From Mycolicibacterium brisbanense (lineage in GTDB: Bacteria > Actinomycetota > Actinomycetes > Mycobacteriales > Mycobacteriaceae): a DNA stretch of 64,000 nucleotides. The notes under the pieces are model-generated. The model ran no database searches. It was given only the letters and a program-made list of their open reading frames with translations, and was not told the origin of the DNA. Below are positions 18,259 to 27,601 of the stretch, piece after piece (the first letter of the stretch is position 1; each line of letters begins with the position of its first letter). The stretch is taken from positions 1-64,000 of the forward strand of contig NZ_BCSX01000021.1 in assembly GCF_001570425.1 (NCBI RefSeq), in the 5' to 3' direction. The position numbers and the translations under genes are program-made.

Positions 18259-19421
18259 TGCGCAGGGAAAGACACGCCCCGCGGCAGGGCTGGGAAGGCA
18301 TTGTCGCCGCTCAGGGAATGTGTTTCGGCACCCCGGCGCGCGACGGGTCCGGCGCCGCCCGACCGTACTGGGACGAGTCGGTGCACTACGTGTTCGACAT
18401 GGACGAGGTGCTGTCGCTGGAGGCCAGCGTCGAGGTGTTGCACTCGATGTGTCTGCAAGCCGTCGAGCAGGTGGTTCTGATGGAGCGCTACCGCGACTTC
18501 GGGCTGCCGGAGTGGAGCTGGGAGCACGTCGAAAAGTCCTGGCGCCGAAGCGATCCCCATCTGTATGGGCGCTTCGACCTGCGTTACGACGGACGCCGGC
18601 CTCCAGTTCTGTTGGAATACAACGCCGATACGCCGACCACCCTGCTGGAGGCGTCGATCTTGCAGTGGTACTGGAAGACCGACGTGTTTCCCGAAGACGA
18701 TCAGTGGAACTCGTTGCACGAGAAGCTGGTTGAGCGCTGGGGCAAGATCCGGGACTTGTTGCCCGGCAGCGAGACCCACTTCACCTGGTCTTCGGCGGAC
18801 GCCTCGGGAGAAGACAACGTCACGTTGGCCTACATCCAGGAGTGCGCTGCCGAGGCGGGCATGAACACCGTCGGCCTGGCGATCGAGGACATCGGCTACG
18901 ACGAGGACCTGCACCGGTTCGTCGACCTCGAGGAAGCCCCGATGTCCTCGATCTTCAAGCTGTATCCCTGGGAATGGCTGCTCGACGACGATTTCGGGCA
19001 GAAGGCGGTCGACCTGCTGCCCGCCACCATGTGGGTGGAACCGCTGTGGAAGACCCTGCTGAGCAACAAGGCGATCCTGGCCGTGTTGTGGGAGATGTTC
19101 CCCGGCCACCCAAATCTGTTGCCCGCCTATATCGATGACCCGCACGAGCTGACCGAGTACGTGCGCAAACCCAAGCTCGGCAGAGAAGGCGCCAACATCA
19201 ACATCGTGGGCGCCGGCTACGAAACCGAGACCGGCGGTGTGTACGGCGAAGAAGGCTACGTCTACCAATTGCTGGACCCGCTACCGCAGTTCGACGACAT
19301 GCGCCCCGCGCTGGGTGCCTGGATCGTCGGCGACGAGTCCGCCGGCCTCGGCATCCGCGAGACCTCGGGGCTGGTCACCGATGACGGCGCAGCCTTTGTG
19401 CCACACCGAATTCCGCAGTGA
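18258..19421 (+). CDS. glutathionylspermidine synthase-like ATP-grasp protein (YgiC/YjfC family)
   Basis: The 387-residue protein matches the C-terminal synthetase domain of glutathionylspermidine synthase: PYWDESVHYVF near the start, LYGRFDLRYDG and PVLLEYNADTPTTLLEA in the ATP-grasp core, and KPKLGREGANI in the glycine-rich loop. It lacks the amidase half of the bifunctional E. coli enzyme and is of the stand-alone YgiC type, whose products are not established; a peptide- or amine-ligating activity is expected. Mycobacteria are not known to make glutathione, so that name should not be read as the substrate. It lies between YgiB-like and DUF350 genes. Confidence 0.85.
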   Translation: MRRERHAPRQGWEGIVAAQGMCFGTPARDGSGAARPYWDESVHYVFDMDEVLSLEASVEVLHSMCLQAVEQVVLMERYRDFGLPEWSWEHVEKSWRRSDPHLYGRFDLRYDGRRPPVLLEYNADTPTTLLEASILQWYWKTDVFPEDDQWNSLHEKLVERWGKIRDLLPGSETHFTWSSADASGEDNVTLAYIQECAAEAGMNTVGLAIEDIGYDEDLHRFVDLEEAPMSSIFKLYPWEWLLDDDFGQKAVDLLPATMWVEPLWKTLLSNKAILAVLWEMFPGHPNLLPAYIDDPHELTEYVRKPKLGREGANINIVGAGYETETGGVYGEEGYVYQLLDPLPQFDDMRPALGAWIVGDESAGLGIRETSGLVTDDGAAFVPHRIPQ

Positions 19422-19441
19422 CTCCGGAAGGAAATCTCTTG

Positions 19442-19903
19442 ATGACCCCTGATGTGTCCGTCGTCGCGCTCAGCCGTGACTACTGGTCGGTCGTCGGCCA
19501 CGGCGCGGCCGCGATCGTGCTCTACACCATCGTGGGGATTGCGCTGATGGTGCTCGGCTTCTTCGTGATCGACTGGACCACACCGGGTCCGCTGCGCGCT
19601 CTGGTGCAGGCCGGGCGCCCCAACGCGGCGGCGATCACCGCGTCGGGGGTCATCTCGATGGCGCTGATCGTCGTGCTGGCGATCTACAGCTCGTCGGGTG
19701 ATCTGATCCAGGGCCTCATCACCACGCTCGTCTTCGGTCTGCTGGGCATTGCGGCACAAGCGGTTTCGGTGCGGCTCATCGAGTTCGCCAAGGGCGTGGA
19801 CATCGGCCGCGTGCTGGCCGAGGAGAAGTTCACCCCCGAGGTGCTGGTGGTCACGGCCTCGTACCTGGCGTTCGGCCTGATCGTCGCCGCCGCCATCCTC
19901 TAG
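19442..19903 (+). CDS. DUF350 (YjfL/UPF0719) membrane protein
   Basis: The 153-residue protein starts at ATG 19442, after GGAAGGA (19427-19433); an in-frame GTG at 19418 overlaps the preceding gene and is less likely. It has four hydrophobic helices, the DUF350 duplication of two hairpins, with conserved small and acidic residues such as FVIDWTTPG and RLIEFAKGVD. In other bacteria DUF350 proteins are encoded with YgiC-like ligases, and the same arrangement is seen here, so this is probably the membrane partner of the upstream ATP-grasp enzyme. Biochemical role unknown. Confidence 0.85.
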   Translation: MTPDVSVVALSRDYWSVVGHGAAAIVLYTIVGIALMVLGFFVIDWTTPGPLRALVQAGRPNAAAITASGVISMALIVVLAIYSSSGDLIQGLITTLVFGLLGIAAQAVSVRLIEFAKGVDIGRVLAEEKFTPEVLVVTASYLAFGLIVAAAIL

Positions 19904-19908
19904 TTCTT

Positions 19909-19974
19909 CCCGCGAGCAGACGCGAAACCCCCCATTTTCGGCGAAAAATAGGGGGTTTCGCGTCTGCTCGCGGG
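19909..19974. repeat. GCGAGCAGACG-type intergenic hairpin, copy 1
   Basis: Arms 19909-19932 and 19951-19974 are perfectly complementary over 24 bp; the 18-nt centre contains TTTTCG and CGAAAA, which extend the pairing. It lies in the 76-bp gap between two convergent genes (DUF350 and glycerate kinase) and can serve as a bidirectional terminator. Its outer arm GCGAGCAGACG recurs at 35091 and 53660. Confidence 0.85.
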
Positions 19975-19979
19975 GAAAA

Positions 19980-21107
19980 TCAGCCCGCGATGTCCCGGCA
20001 CACGGCGGCCGTCGCGCGGGTGAGCGATTGCGGGCCCTCGCGCAGCGCCTGTACGATCGGCGTTGCCGCAGCGGTGATTCCGACGATACGGTCCACACCG
20101 TTGGCGAGCAGCACGTCGGCATCGGGCGCCACCCGTCCCGCGAAGATCACCACCTTGGCGCCGGCCCGGGCCGCGGCGCGGGCCACCCCGAACGGCGTCT
20201 TGCCCAGCATCGTCTGGGCGTCGACGCTGCCCTCGCCGGTGAACACCCAGTCCGCGCCGGCCAGTGCCTGATCCAGCCGCACGGTCTCGGCGATCATCTC
20301 GACGCCCGGGCGGCATTCGGCGCCGAGAAAATCCATCAGTCCGAAGCCCAGTCCTCCCGCCGCGCCGGCACCGGCCCGCTCGGGATGGGCCGCGCCGAGC
20401 GTCGACTCGGTCACTGCGACCAGGCGGCTCAACCCGTGCTCCAGCGCATCGACATCGGCTGCGGTGGCGCCCTTCTGCGGCCCGAACACCGCGCTGGCAC
20501 CACCAGGGCCGAGCAGGGGAGCGGTGACGTCAGAGGCGATCCTGATCCGGACCTCGGCCAGCCGAGGGTCGAGGCCGGACAGGTCGATGCGCTGCAACCG
20601 GGCCAGCGCCGCGCCCCCTGGCGGCAGGGGAGTGTCGTCCGGGTCGTAGAACACCGCGCCCAGCGCTGAGAGCATCCCGGTACCGCCGTCGTTGGTCGCG
20701 GAGCCGCCGAGCCCGATCAGCAGGTCGGTGGCGCCGTGATCGAGTGCCGAGGCGATGAGCTGTCCGACGCCGAAGGTGCTGGCGCCCAAGACGTCCCGCT
20801 CGGCGGGTGCGATGAGTTCCAGGCCTGACGCCGCAGCCATCTCGATCACCGCCAGCCCCTGGTCCGCGACGTAGCCGTAGTGCGCGAGGGTCGGTCGGCC
20901 CAACGCGTCGCGGACCTCGACCCCGATGCGCTGACCGTCGAGGGCGTCGACGACGGCGTCGACCGTGCCCTCGCCGCCGTCGGCCATCGGCACTCCGACG
21001 CATTCGGCGGACGGCCATACCGCCAGCACACCGTCGCGCATCGCGGCGACCGCCCGCGACGCGGTCATCGATTCCTTGAAGGAGTCCGGGGCCAGGACAA
21101 TTTTCAT
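19980..21107 (-). CDS. glycerate kinase (GK-I family)
   Basis: The 375-residue enzyme begins MKIVLAPDSFKESMTA, the family signature; the ATG at 21107 is chosen over longer open reading because it gives this conserved start. Further motifs are PMADGGEGTVDA, GLGGSATNDGGTGML and VFTGEGSVDAQTMLGK. It phosphorylates D-glycerate with ATP, linking glyoxylate, glycerate or hydroxypyruvate breakdown to glycolysis. It stands alone on the minus strand, with the MarR gene 19 bp upstream on the same strand, so both may share one transcript. Confidence 0.92.
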   Translation of the reverse strand: MKIVLAPDSFKESMTASRAVAAMRDGVLAVWPSAECVGVPMADGGEGTVDAVVDALDGQRIGVEVRDALGRPTLAHYGYVADQGLAVIEMAAASGLELIAPAERDVLGASTFGVGQLIASALDHGATDLLIGLGGSATNDGGTGMLSALGAVFYDPDDTPLPPGGAALARLQRIDLSGLDPRLAEVRIRIASDVTAPLLGPGGASAVFGPQKGATAADVDALEHGLSRLVAVTESTLGAAHPERAGAGAAGGLGFGLMDFLGAECRPGVEMIAETVRLDQALAGADWVFTGEGSVDAQTMLGKTPFGVARAAARAGAKVVIFAGRVAPDADVLLANGVDRIVGITAAATPIVQALREGPQSLTRATAAVCRDIAG

Positions 21108-21126
21108 TGCGTGAGGATAATCAGCG

Positions 21127-21546
21127 TCAGTCGACGGCGCGCGCAAGCAGGTGCTTGAGTTCGTGCAGTTCGTCGGCGCTGAGATTGGCCAGCGCCGCTA
21201 CGTCGGCGGCATGGACGACGGCCTCGGCCTGCTTGAGCAGCGCGGCGCCGTCGGGCGTCAGCTCGGCCGGCAGCGCGCGCCCGGAGGCCACGCTGGCAGG
21301 CCGCCGCACCACGCCGCGTTCCTGAAGTCCTCGCAGCACGTTGTTCATCGCCTGCGGCGAGACGTTGATGTGGCGGGCCAGCTCGGCGTTGGACTGCCCG
21401 GGGGCTGTGGAGAGCACTCGAAGGCAGACGAATTCGGGCAGGGTCAATCCCAGGGGCTGCAGCCGCGCGGCCACGATCGGCTGCAGCACCGCGGTCACGC
21501 GGTAGATCAGGAAACCGAGCGGCTGGTCGGCGAGGATGTCACCCAT
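21127..21546 (-). CDS. MarR family repressor, Rv2887-like
   Basis: The 139-residue protein has the MarR winged helix: LTLPEFVCLRVLS, recognition region NAELARHINVSPQAMNNVLRGL and wing near RPASVASGRALPAELT. The ATG at 21546 gives the same length as M. tuberculosis Rv2887, which sits in the same interval between amiC and pyrH. Rv2887 is known to repress the methyltransferase Rv0560c; here the divergent gene at 21592 is an Rv0560c-like methyltransferase. Two perfect inverted repeats lie between the two start codons. It is likely an autorepressor sensing salicylate-like or other aromatic ligands. Confidence 0.87.
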   Translation of the reverse strand: MGDILADQPLGFLIYRVTAVLQPIVAARLQPLGLTLPEFVCLRVLSTAPGQSNAELARHINVSPQAMNNVLRGLQERGVVRRPASVASGRALPAELTPDGAALLKQAEAVVHAADVAALANLSADELHELKHLLARAVD

Positions 21547-21562
21547 GTCAATGATATTGACA
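21546..21562. promoter_or_regulatory. inverted repeat, probable MarR operator 1
   Basis: TGTCAAT-GAT-ATTGACA has perfect 7-bp arms and a 3-bp centre. It abuts the MarR start codon, so repressor binding would block marR transcription or initiation. Confidence 0.65.
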
Positions 21563-21563
21563 C

Positions 21564-22281
<718 letters not shown>

Positions 22282-22422
22282 CAATCGCCCGGCCGGCGAC
22301 ACACCTGCTCGCCCCCAGATCTGACCCGGACTTCGCTCGCAGCCCTCGATAAGGCAGGATGGGTTTGCCGTCCTGGGGTATCCCCGGATGGCTCTCTAAT
22401 GCGAGGAGTGCCGAGGAAACCG

Positions 22423-23172
22423 ATGGCGGATCCGAATGTCGCCGGCCAGGCCGCAGCACCTATTCGCCCCCTCTACACGCGGGTTCTGCTGAAGCTCGGC
22501 GGTGAGATGTTCGGCGGCGGCCAGGTCGGGCTCGACCCTGACGTCGTGCATCAGGTGGCCCGCCAGATCGCCGAGATCGTTCGCGCCGGCGCCCAGGTCG
22601 CGGTCGTCATCGGCGGGGGCAACTTCTTCCGTGGCGCACAGCTGCAACAGCGCGGCATGGAGCGCACCCGCTCGGACTACATGGGCATGCTCGGCACCGT
22701 GATGAACAGCCTTGCCCTGCAGGACTTCCTGGAAAAGGAAGGCATCGACACCCGCGTGCAGACGGCCATCACCATGGGCCAGGTCGCCGAGCCCTACATC
22801 CCGCTGCGCGCCGTGCGGCACCTGGAGAAGGGCCGCGTGGTCATCTTCGGCGCCGGCATGGGCCTGCCGTACTTCTCGACCGACACCACGGCCGCCCAGC
22901 GCGCACTGGAGATCGGGGCCGAGGTGGTCTTGATGGCCAAGGCGGTCGACGGCGTGTACACCGACGATCCGCGCACCAACCCGGACGCCGAGCTCATCAC
23001 CGCCATCAGCCACCGTGAGGTCATCGACCGCGGACTCAAAGTGGCGGATGCGACAGCATTCAGCCTGTGCATGGACAACCGCATGCCGATTCTCGTGTTC
23101 AACCTCCTCACCGACGGCAATATCGCTCGTGCGGTGGCGGGTGAGAAGATCGGAACACTGGTCACCACCTGA
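22423..23172 (+). CDS. pyrH: UMP kinase
   Basis: The 249-residue enzyme starts at ATG 22423 after GAGG at 22412-22415. Amino-acid-kinase motifs include [25 protein letters not shown], and the UMP-binding region [33 protein letters not shown] is the typical ATP-site segment. It phosphorylates UMP to UDP in pyrimidine synthesis and is regulated by GTP/UTP in the family. It heads the pyrH-frr-cdsA operon, as in Rv2883c-Rv2881c. Confidence 0.97.
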   Translation: MADPNVAGQAAAPIRPLYTRVLLKLGGEMFGGGQVGLDPDVVHQVARQIAEIVRAGAQVAVVIGGGNFFRGAQLQQRGMERTRSDYMGMLGTVMNSLALQDFLEKEGIDTRVQTAITMGQVAEPYIPLRAVRHLEKGRVVIFGAGMGLPYFSTDTTAAQRALEIGAEVVLMAKAVDGVYTDDPRTNPDAELITAISHREVIDRGLKVADATAFSLCMDNRMPILVFNLLTDGNIARAVAGEKIGTLVTT

Positions 23173-23201
23173 CAGGTGCGACAGCGACGGGAGAACCCAA
23201 A

Positions 23202-23759
23202 GTGATCGACGAGACTCTCTTCGACGCCGAAGAGAAGATGGAAAAGGCCGTGACGGTCGCGCGCGACGATCTCGCGTCGATCCGAACCGGGCGCGCCAAC
23301 CCTGGCATGTTCTCCCGGATCAACATCGACTACTACGGCTCGATGACACCGATCACCCAGCTGTCGAGCATCAACGTGCCCGAGGCACGACTGGTGGTCA
23401 TCAAGCCGTATGAGGCCTCGCAGCTCAAGCCGATCGAGGACGCGATCCGCAACTCGGACCTGGGCGTCAACCCCAGCAACGACGGCAGCGTCATCCGCAT
23501 CTCGATTCCGCAGCTGACCGAGGAGCGTCGTCGCGACCTGGTGAAACAGGCCAAGAGCAAGGGCGAGGACGCCAAGGTGTCGGTGCGCAACATCCGCCGC
23601 AAGGCGATGGAAGAGCTGAGCCGCATCAAGAAGGACGGCGAGGCCGGCGAGGACGAGGTCGCACGCGCCGAGAAGGACCTCGACAAGTCCACCCACACCT
23701 ATACCGCCCAGATCGACGACCTGGTCAAGCACAAAGAAGGCGAACTGCTGGAGGTCTAG
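23202..23759 (+). CDS. frr: ribosome recycling factor
   Basis: The 185-residue protein starts with GTG at 23202 ([17 protein letters not shown]). It shows the RRF signatures [17 protein letters not shown] and [19 protein letters not shown], and the long three-helix-bundle pattern. It separates ribosomes after termination together with EF-G. Its stop (TAG) overlaps the next start by one base (TAGTG at 23757-23761), indicating coupling to cdsA. Confidence 0.97.
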   Translation: MIDETLFDAEEKMEKAVTVARDDLASIRTGRANPGMFSRINIDYYGSMTPITQLSSINVPEARLVVIKPYEASQLKPIEDAIRNSDLGVNPSNDGSVIRISIPQLTEERRRDLVKQAKSKGEDAKVSVRNIRRKAMEELSRIKKDGEAGEDEVARAEKDLDKSTHTYTAQIDDLVKHKEGELLEV

Positions 23760-24649
23760 TGACCGATCAGCAGGCGGGTTCCGTGGCAAACACACCGGCT
23801 TCAGAGCCGACGAACGAGGCCGTGAAAAAGGCGGGGCGCGCCGGGCGTAACTTGCCGGCAGCGATCGCCGTCGGCGTCGGCCTCGGCGGTTCCGTCATCG
23901 CCATTCTGCTGTTCGCCCCCAAGGTCTGGGTCGGCGTCGTCGCCGCGGCGATGGCGGTGGCCACCCACGAGGTGGTCCGGCGACTGCGGGAAGGCGGTTA
24001 CTCGGTACCCGTCGTGCCGCTGCTGATCGGCGGGCAGGCCATGGTCTGGTTGACCTGGCCGTTCGGTGCGGCAGGCGCCCTGGGCGGATTCGGCGGCACG
24101 GTGGTGCTGTGCCTCATCTGGCGGTTGCTGTCCGGCGGCCTGTCCGCGGCGCCGGCCAACTACACCCGCGACGTCTCGGTGACGATCTTCCTGGCCGCGT
24201 GGATGCCCTTGTTCGGCGCGTTCGGCGTGCTGCTGATCTACCCGCCCGACGGCGCGGGCCGAGTGTTCTGCCTGATGCTGGGCGTGGTGGCCTCCGACAT
24301 CGGCGGCTACACCGCGGGAGTGCTGTTCGGTAAGCACCCGATGGTGCCTGCCATCAGCCCGAAGAAATCCTGGGAGGGGCTGGCCGGCTCGCTCGTGCTC
24401 GGCATCGTCGTCTCGGTGCTGGCCGTGCGGTTCCTGCTCGACAAACCGGCCTGGGTGGGCGTGCCGCTCGGCATCATGCTCGTCATCACCGGCACGCTCG
24501 GCGACCTGGTGGAATCCCAGGTCAAACGCGACCTCGGCATCAAGGACATGGGCACGCTGCTGCCCGGCCACGGCGGCCTGATGGACCGCATCGACTCGGT
24601 GCTTCCCTCAGCCGTCGCCACCTGGATCGTTTTGACGCTGTTGGCCTGA
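23759..24649 (+). CDS. cdsA: phosphatidate cytidylyltransferase
   Basis: The 296-residue membrane protein starts with GTG at 23759 after a polar 40-residue N-terminus and has about 8 hydrophobic helices. The family signature is intact: SPKKSWEGLAGS, GTLGDLVESQVKRDLGIKD and LLPGHGGLMDRIDSVLPS. It makes CDP-diacylglycerol, precursor of phosphatidylinositol, cardiolipin and phosphatidylethanolamine. Its last 42 bp overlap the 3' end of the convergent EamA gene. Confidence 0.95.
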   Translation: MTDQQAGSVANTPASEPTNEAVKKAGRAGRNLPAAIAVGVGLGGSVIAILLFAPKVWVGVVAAAMAVATHEVVRRLREGGYSVPVVPLLIGGQAMVWLTWPFGAAGALGGFGGTVVLCLIWRLLSGGLSAAPANYTRDVSVTIFLAAWMPLFGAFGVLLIYPPDGAGRVFCLMLGVVASDIGGYTAGVLFGKHPMVPAISPKKSWEGLAGSLVLGIVVSVLAVRFLLDKPAWVGVPLGIMLVITGTLGDLVESQVKRDLGIKDMGTLLPGHGGLMDRIDSVLPSAVATWIVLTLLA

Positions 24650-25513
24650 CACATTCAGCCAGCACGCGACCGCGCCGACCGCCAGGCCCGCCACGATCCC
24701 GGCATCGGGCCGCTGACCCAGCATCACCCACGACAGCAGGCCCGCGACCGCGGGGATGACGCTGAACAGCATCGCCACCGCCGCCGCGCCGTGGTCGTTG
24801 ACGGCCCGCACGTAGATCGTCATCCCCAGCAGCGCGTTCGAGACCACCACCGCGGCCACCGCCCCGGCGGCCTTCCACGGATCGGTCACGGTAAACGGCA
24901 GCGTCGCCGCGAGCAGTGCCACCGGCACCACGCACACCACGTTCTGCAGCGCCGCAGTGGCCCGGAAGTCCACTCCTGAGCAGAACCGTTGCTGATACAC
25001 GCCGCCTGCCGCCACCGACACCAGTGACACCAGCAGCAGAAGCACCACCGGGTCCACGCCGCCGACCATCACGAGCCGGCCGGCACACGCCAGCAGCACC
25101 GCCAGCACCCCCAGCGTGAGCGCTCCCACGCGTCGCCACGTGAGCCCTTCACCCAGGAACGCCGCCGCCAGCAGTGCCGTCACCACCGGATTCATCGAGA
25201 TGATCACCGCGCCCAGCACCGCCGGGGCACCGTGCAGCAGCGCCAGGTACAGGCAGCCGAACAACACGCCCTGCGCCAGCAAGCCGCTGATCAGCACATG
25301 TACGAGCGTGCGTCCTGTGGGCCAGCTCACCCGTGCCGCCACCGCCCAACCGCTCAGGATCGCGCCGGCCACACCGAACCGGAACACCAGCACCGCCATC
25401 GGCGACATGGCCGAAACTGCCAGTGCCCCAATCGGATAGCCCAACGCGTAGAAGAACGTCAGGGTCGACGCGGTCCGCAACGGCATGGGGCTGGGCGCGC
25501 TCGCTGTGGCCAT
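24608..25513 (-). CDS. EamA/DMT family transporter
   Basis: The 301-residue protein starts at ATG 25513 (MATASAPSPMPLRTA). It has ten hydrophobic helices arranged as two EamA repeats, with PVVTALLAAAFLGEGLTWRR ending the first and SVIPAVAGLLSWVMLGQRPD the second. DMT transporters export metabolites, amino acids or drugs; substrate unknown. The stop codon lies inside cdsA, an unusual antisense 3' overlap of 42 bp. Confidence 0.85.
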   Translation of the reverse strand: MATASAPSPMPLRTASTLTFFYALGYPIGALAVSAMSPMAVLVFRFGVAGAILSGWAVAARVSWPTGRTLVHVLISGLLAQGVLFGCLYLALLHGAPAVLGAVIISMNPVVTALLAAAFLGEGLTWRRVGALTLGVLAVLLACAGRLVMVGGVDPVVLLLLVSLVSVAAGGVYQQRFCSGVDFRATAALQNVVCVVPVALLAATLPFTVTDPWKAAGAVAAVVVSNALLGMTIYVRAVNDHGAAAVAMLFSVIPAVAGLLSWVMLGQRPDAGIVAGLAVGAVACWLNVSGQQRQNDPGGDG

Positions 25514-25591
25514 AACGCCATGGTGCTGACGCACTGCGGTGCTCGTCCAATCAATTTCGGCCACGTTGGGATGAGATACTGACAAAGAATC

Positions 25592-26689
25592 ATGACCGGA
25601 TCCCTGCCGCTTGTCTTCGACGCACCGCGACGCGCCATGCCGCCGCGGCATCTCGCCGACCTCGACGAGGAGGGCCGCGCCGCCGCCGTCGCCGAGCTGG
25701 GGCTACCGAAATTCCGGGCAAAACAGCTGGCCAACCAGTACTACGGCCGGCTCATCGCCGACCCGCAGAAGATGACCGACCTGCCCGCCGCCGTGCGTGA
25801 TCAGGTCGCCGAGGCGTTGTTCCCGAGGCTCATCGACCCGGTCAAGCAGATCCAGTGCGATGCCGGCGAGACGCGTAAGACACTGTGGCGCGCGGGCGAC
25901 GGGACGACGTTCGAGTCGGTGCTGATGCGGTATCCGCAGCGCAACACCGTGTGTATCTCGTCACAGGCGGGTTGCGGTATGGCCTGCCCGTTTTGCGCGA
26001 CGGGGCAGGGCGGCCTCAAGCGCAATCTGTCGACCGCCGAGATCCTCGAACAGGTGCGTGCCGCATCGTCGGCCATGCGTGACGAACATGACGGTCGGCT
26101 GTCGAACATCGTCTTCATGGGCATGGGCGAGCCGCTGGCCAACTACAACCGGGTAGTGGCCGCCGTCCGTAGAATCACTGCATCATCACCCAACGGTTTC
26201 GGCATCAGTGCGCGGTCGGTGACCGTGTCGACGGTCGGGCTGGCGCCGGCCATCCGCAAGCTGGCCGACGAGCGCCTCGGCGTCACGCTGGCGCTGTCCC
26301 TGCACACCCCGGATGACGAGCTGCGCGACACCCTGGTCCCGGTGAACAACCGGTGGAAGGTCGACGAAGTCCTCGACGCCGCACGCTATTACGCCGACGT
26401 CACCGGCCGCCGGGTGTCCGTCGAATACGCATTGATCCGCGATGTCAACGACCAGCCTTGGCGCGCTGACCTTTTGGGTAAGAAGCTGCACAGCAAGCTG
26501 GGGCCGCTGGTACATGTGAACCTCATCCCGCTCAATCCCACACCCGGCAGCAAGTGGGACGCCAGTCCCAAGCCGGTCGAGCGGGAGTTCGTCAAACGCG
26601 TTCAGGCCAAGGGCGTCTCGTGCACGGTGCGGGATACCCGTGGGCGCGAGATCGCAGCGGCCTGCGGGCAGCTGGCGGCCGAGGGCTGA
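25592..26689 (+). CDS. rlmN: dual-specificity 23S rRNA/tRNA (adenine-C2) methyltransferase RlmN
   Basis: The 365-residue radical-SAM enzyme has the CxxxCxxC cluster motif at Cys128, Cys132 and Cys135 (CGMACPFC), the N-terminal [14 protein letters not shown] domain, [10 protein letters not shown], and the C-terminal [17 protein letters not shown] with the methyl-carrying Cys. It methylates A2503 of 23S rRNA and A37 of tRNAs. The gene matches the Rv2880c/Rv2879c region downstream of cdsA in M. tuberculosis. An inverted repeat follows its stop codon. Confidence 0.95.
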   Translation: MTGSLPLVFDAPRRAMPPRHLADLDEEGRAAAVAELGLPKFRAKQLANQYYGRLIADPQKMTDLPAAVRDQVAEALFPRLIDPVKQIQCDAGETRKTLWRAGDGTTFESVLMRYPQRNTVCISSQAGCGMACPFCATGQGGLKRNLSTAEILEQVRAASSAMRDEHDGRLSNIVFMGMGEPLANYNRVVAAVRRITASSPNGFGISARSVTVSTVGLAPAIRKLADERLGVTLALSLHTPDDELRDTLVPVNNRWKVDEVLDAARYYADVTGRRVSVEYALIRDVNDQPWRADLLGKKLHSKLGPLVHVNLIPLNPTPGSKWDASPKPVEREFVKRVQAKGVSCTVRDTRGREIAAACGQLAAEG

Positions 26690-26698
26690 GCATTCCTC

Positions 26699-26759
26699 GC
26701 CGAGACTACGGTTTATGCCGGGATTTCCGCGGTTTCCAACCACAAACCGTAGTGTCGGC
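26699..26759. terminator. bidirectional terminator-like inverted repeat after rlmN
   Basis: Arms 26699-26714 and 26744-26759 pair over 16 positions with one mismatch (core ACTACGGTTT / AAACCGTAGT), around a 29-nt centre. It occupies the gap between the convergent rlmN and TetR genes and has no U-run. It is not a member of the GCGAGCAGACG family. Confidence 0.65.
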
Positions 26760-26776
26760 AGGCAAGGGGCGTGAGG

Positions 26777-27328
26777 CTAGTTCGCGTCGGCCTGTTTGAT
26801 CCCGACGGCGTGCCGCAACTGTGCGAGGAACTGGTCGCCGTCGTCACTGCGCACGATGTAGTGCGAGACAGCCACCCTGATCGCGGTCGCGGCCTTCACG
26901 GCAGCGTTCGGGCCGGACAGCAGCCGCTGCAGGCGGGCCCGCATCACCGGGATGATGTGGTCGAGTTGCGCGATGACGACCTCAGGTTCGATGTCCACCA
27001 ACCGCACGCCCGAATAAGACTGCTGGTAGGAGACGATGAATCGCAATGCGGCATCCAGCTTTTCGGTTCCGCGCAGCCCTGCTGTCGCGCCGCCGATGCC
27101 GGAGTCGAACATTTCGCGCTCGAATTGACCGAAGGCGTCGAGCAATTCCTGTTTGTCGGCAAACCAGCGGTAAAGCGTCGGACGGGAAACCCCGGCCTGC
27201 AGAGCTACCTCCGACAGGCTCAGCTTGGTCTGGCCGCTGCGGGCGAGCACCTCGGCGGTCGCCACCAGGATCCGGTGACGCGTCGACGTGTCCTCGACGT
27301 CCCGCTGAGCGGGTACTGGTTCATTCAC
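26777..27328 (-). CDS. TetR family transcriptional regulator
   Basis: A 183-residue regulator from GTG 27328 (GAGG lies 7 bp upstream on the minus strand; TTG 27334 is an alternative). The HTH is KLSLSEVALQAGVSRPTLYRWFADKQELL at about residues 36-64, followed by a helical ligand domain with IVSYQQSYSGVRLVDIEPE. It overlaps the end of a small upstream gene by 8 bp. A TTTACA-N14-CGTAAA repeat at 27540-27565 upstream of this operon resembles sites before the P450, SMP-30 and DUF427 genes, so it may be the regulator of that set. Confidence 0.8.
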   Translation of the reverse strand: MNEPVPAQRDVEDTSTRHRILVATAEVLARSGQTKLSLSEVALQAGVSRPTLYRWFADKQELLDAFGQFEREMFDSGIGGATAGLRGTEKLDAALRFIVSYQQSYSGVRLVDIEPEVVIAQLDHIIPVMRARLQRLLSGPNAAVKAATAIRVAVSHYIVRSDDGDQFLAQLRHAVGIKQADAN

Positions 27329-27557
27329 TTCCAAGCCTCGGTCGACGATGGTTTCCCAAATGGTAGGGCCAGCACAGCAATTTCTTGAGTAATGCCACAG
27401 TATCGCGGTCGGCAAGCGCCGCCACCGCGCGCAGGGTGTCGTCCAGCGCGATGTCCTCGGTCTGCAAGCCACCCACCCATGGGGGTCGCCAGGCCGACGG
27501 CAGGGGCGGGCCGACGGACTGTGGCGGGCATTCGTCAAGTTTACAAATTGTGTCCAT
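27321..27557 (-). CDS. small hypothetical protein upstream of and overlapping the TetR gene
   Basis: A 78-residue reading frame starting MDTICKLDECPPQ and ending in a basic tail; the middle (DIALDDTLRAVAALADRDTVALLKKLL) looks like amphipathic helix and has normal codon use. It overlaps the TetR start, which is typical of real coupled genes. No homologous family is recognised. The gene could instead be a leader peptide or a non-coding stretch; a palindrome spans its start codon. Confidence 0.45.
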   Translation of the reverse strand: MDTICKLDECPPQSVGPPLPSAWRPPWVGGLQTEDIALDDTLRAVAALADRDTVALLKKLLCWPYHLGNHRRPRLGSE

Positions 27558-27565
27558 ACCGTAAA
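27540..27565. promoter_or_regulatory. TTTACA-N14-CGTAAA inverted repeat (site D)
   Basis: TTTACA (27540-27545) and CGTAAA (27560-27565) are near-perfect inverted half-sites separated by 14 bp. The same half-sites and spacing occur at 33752, 36070 and 38805. The site overlaps the start of the operon encoding the TetR at 26777, as expected for autoregulation. Confidence 0.5.
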
Positions 27566-27601
27566 TGGATTTCGGGCAGTCCGGGGTATGCCCGCGGGCG
27601 G

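Noticed and set aside
18258..19421. Genuine glutathionylspermidine synthase
   Set aside because: The amidase domain is absent and mycobacteria are not known to contain glutathione; only the ATP-grasp ligase family can be supported.
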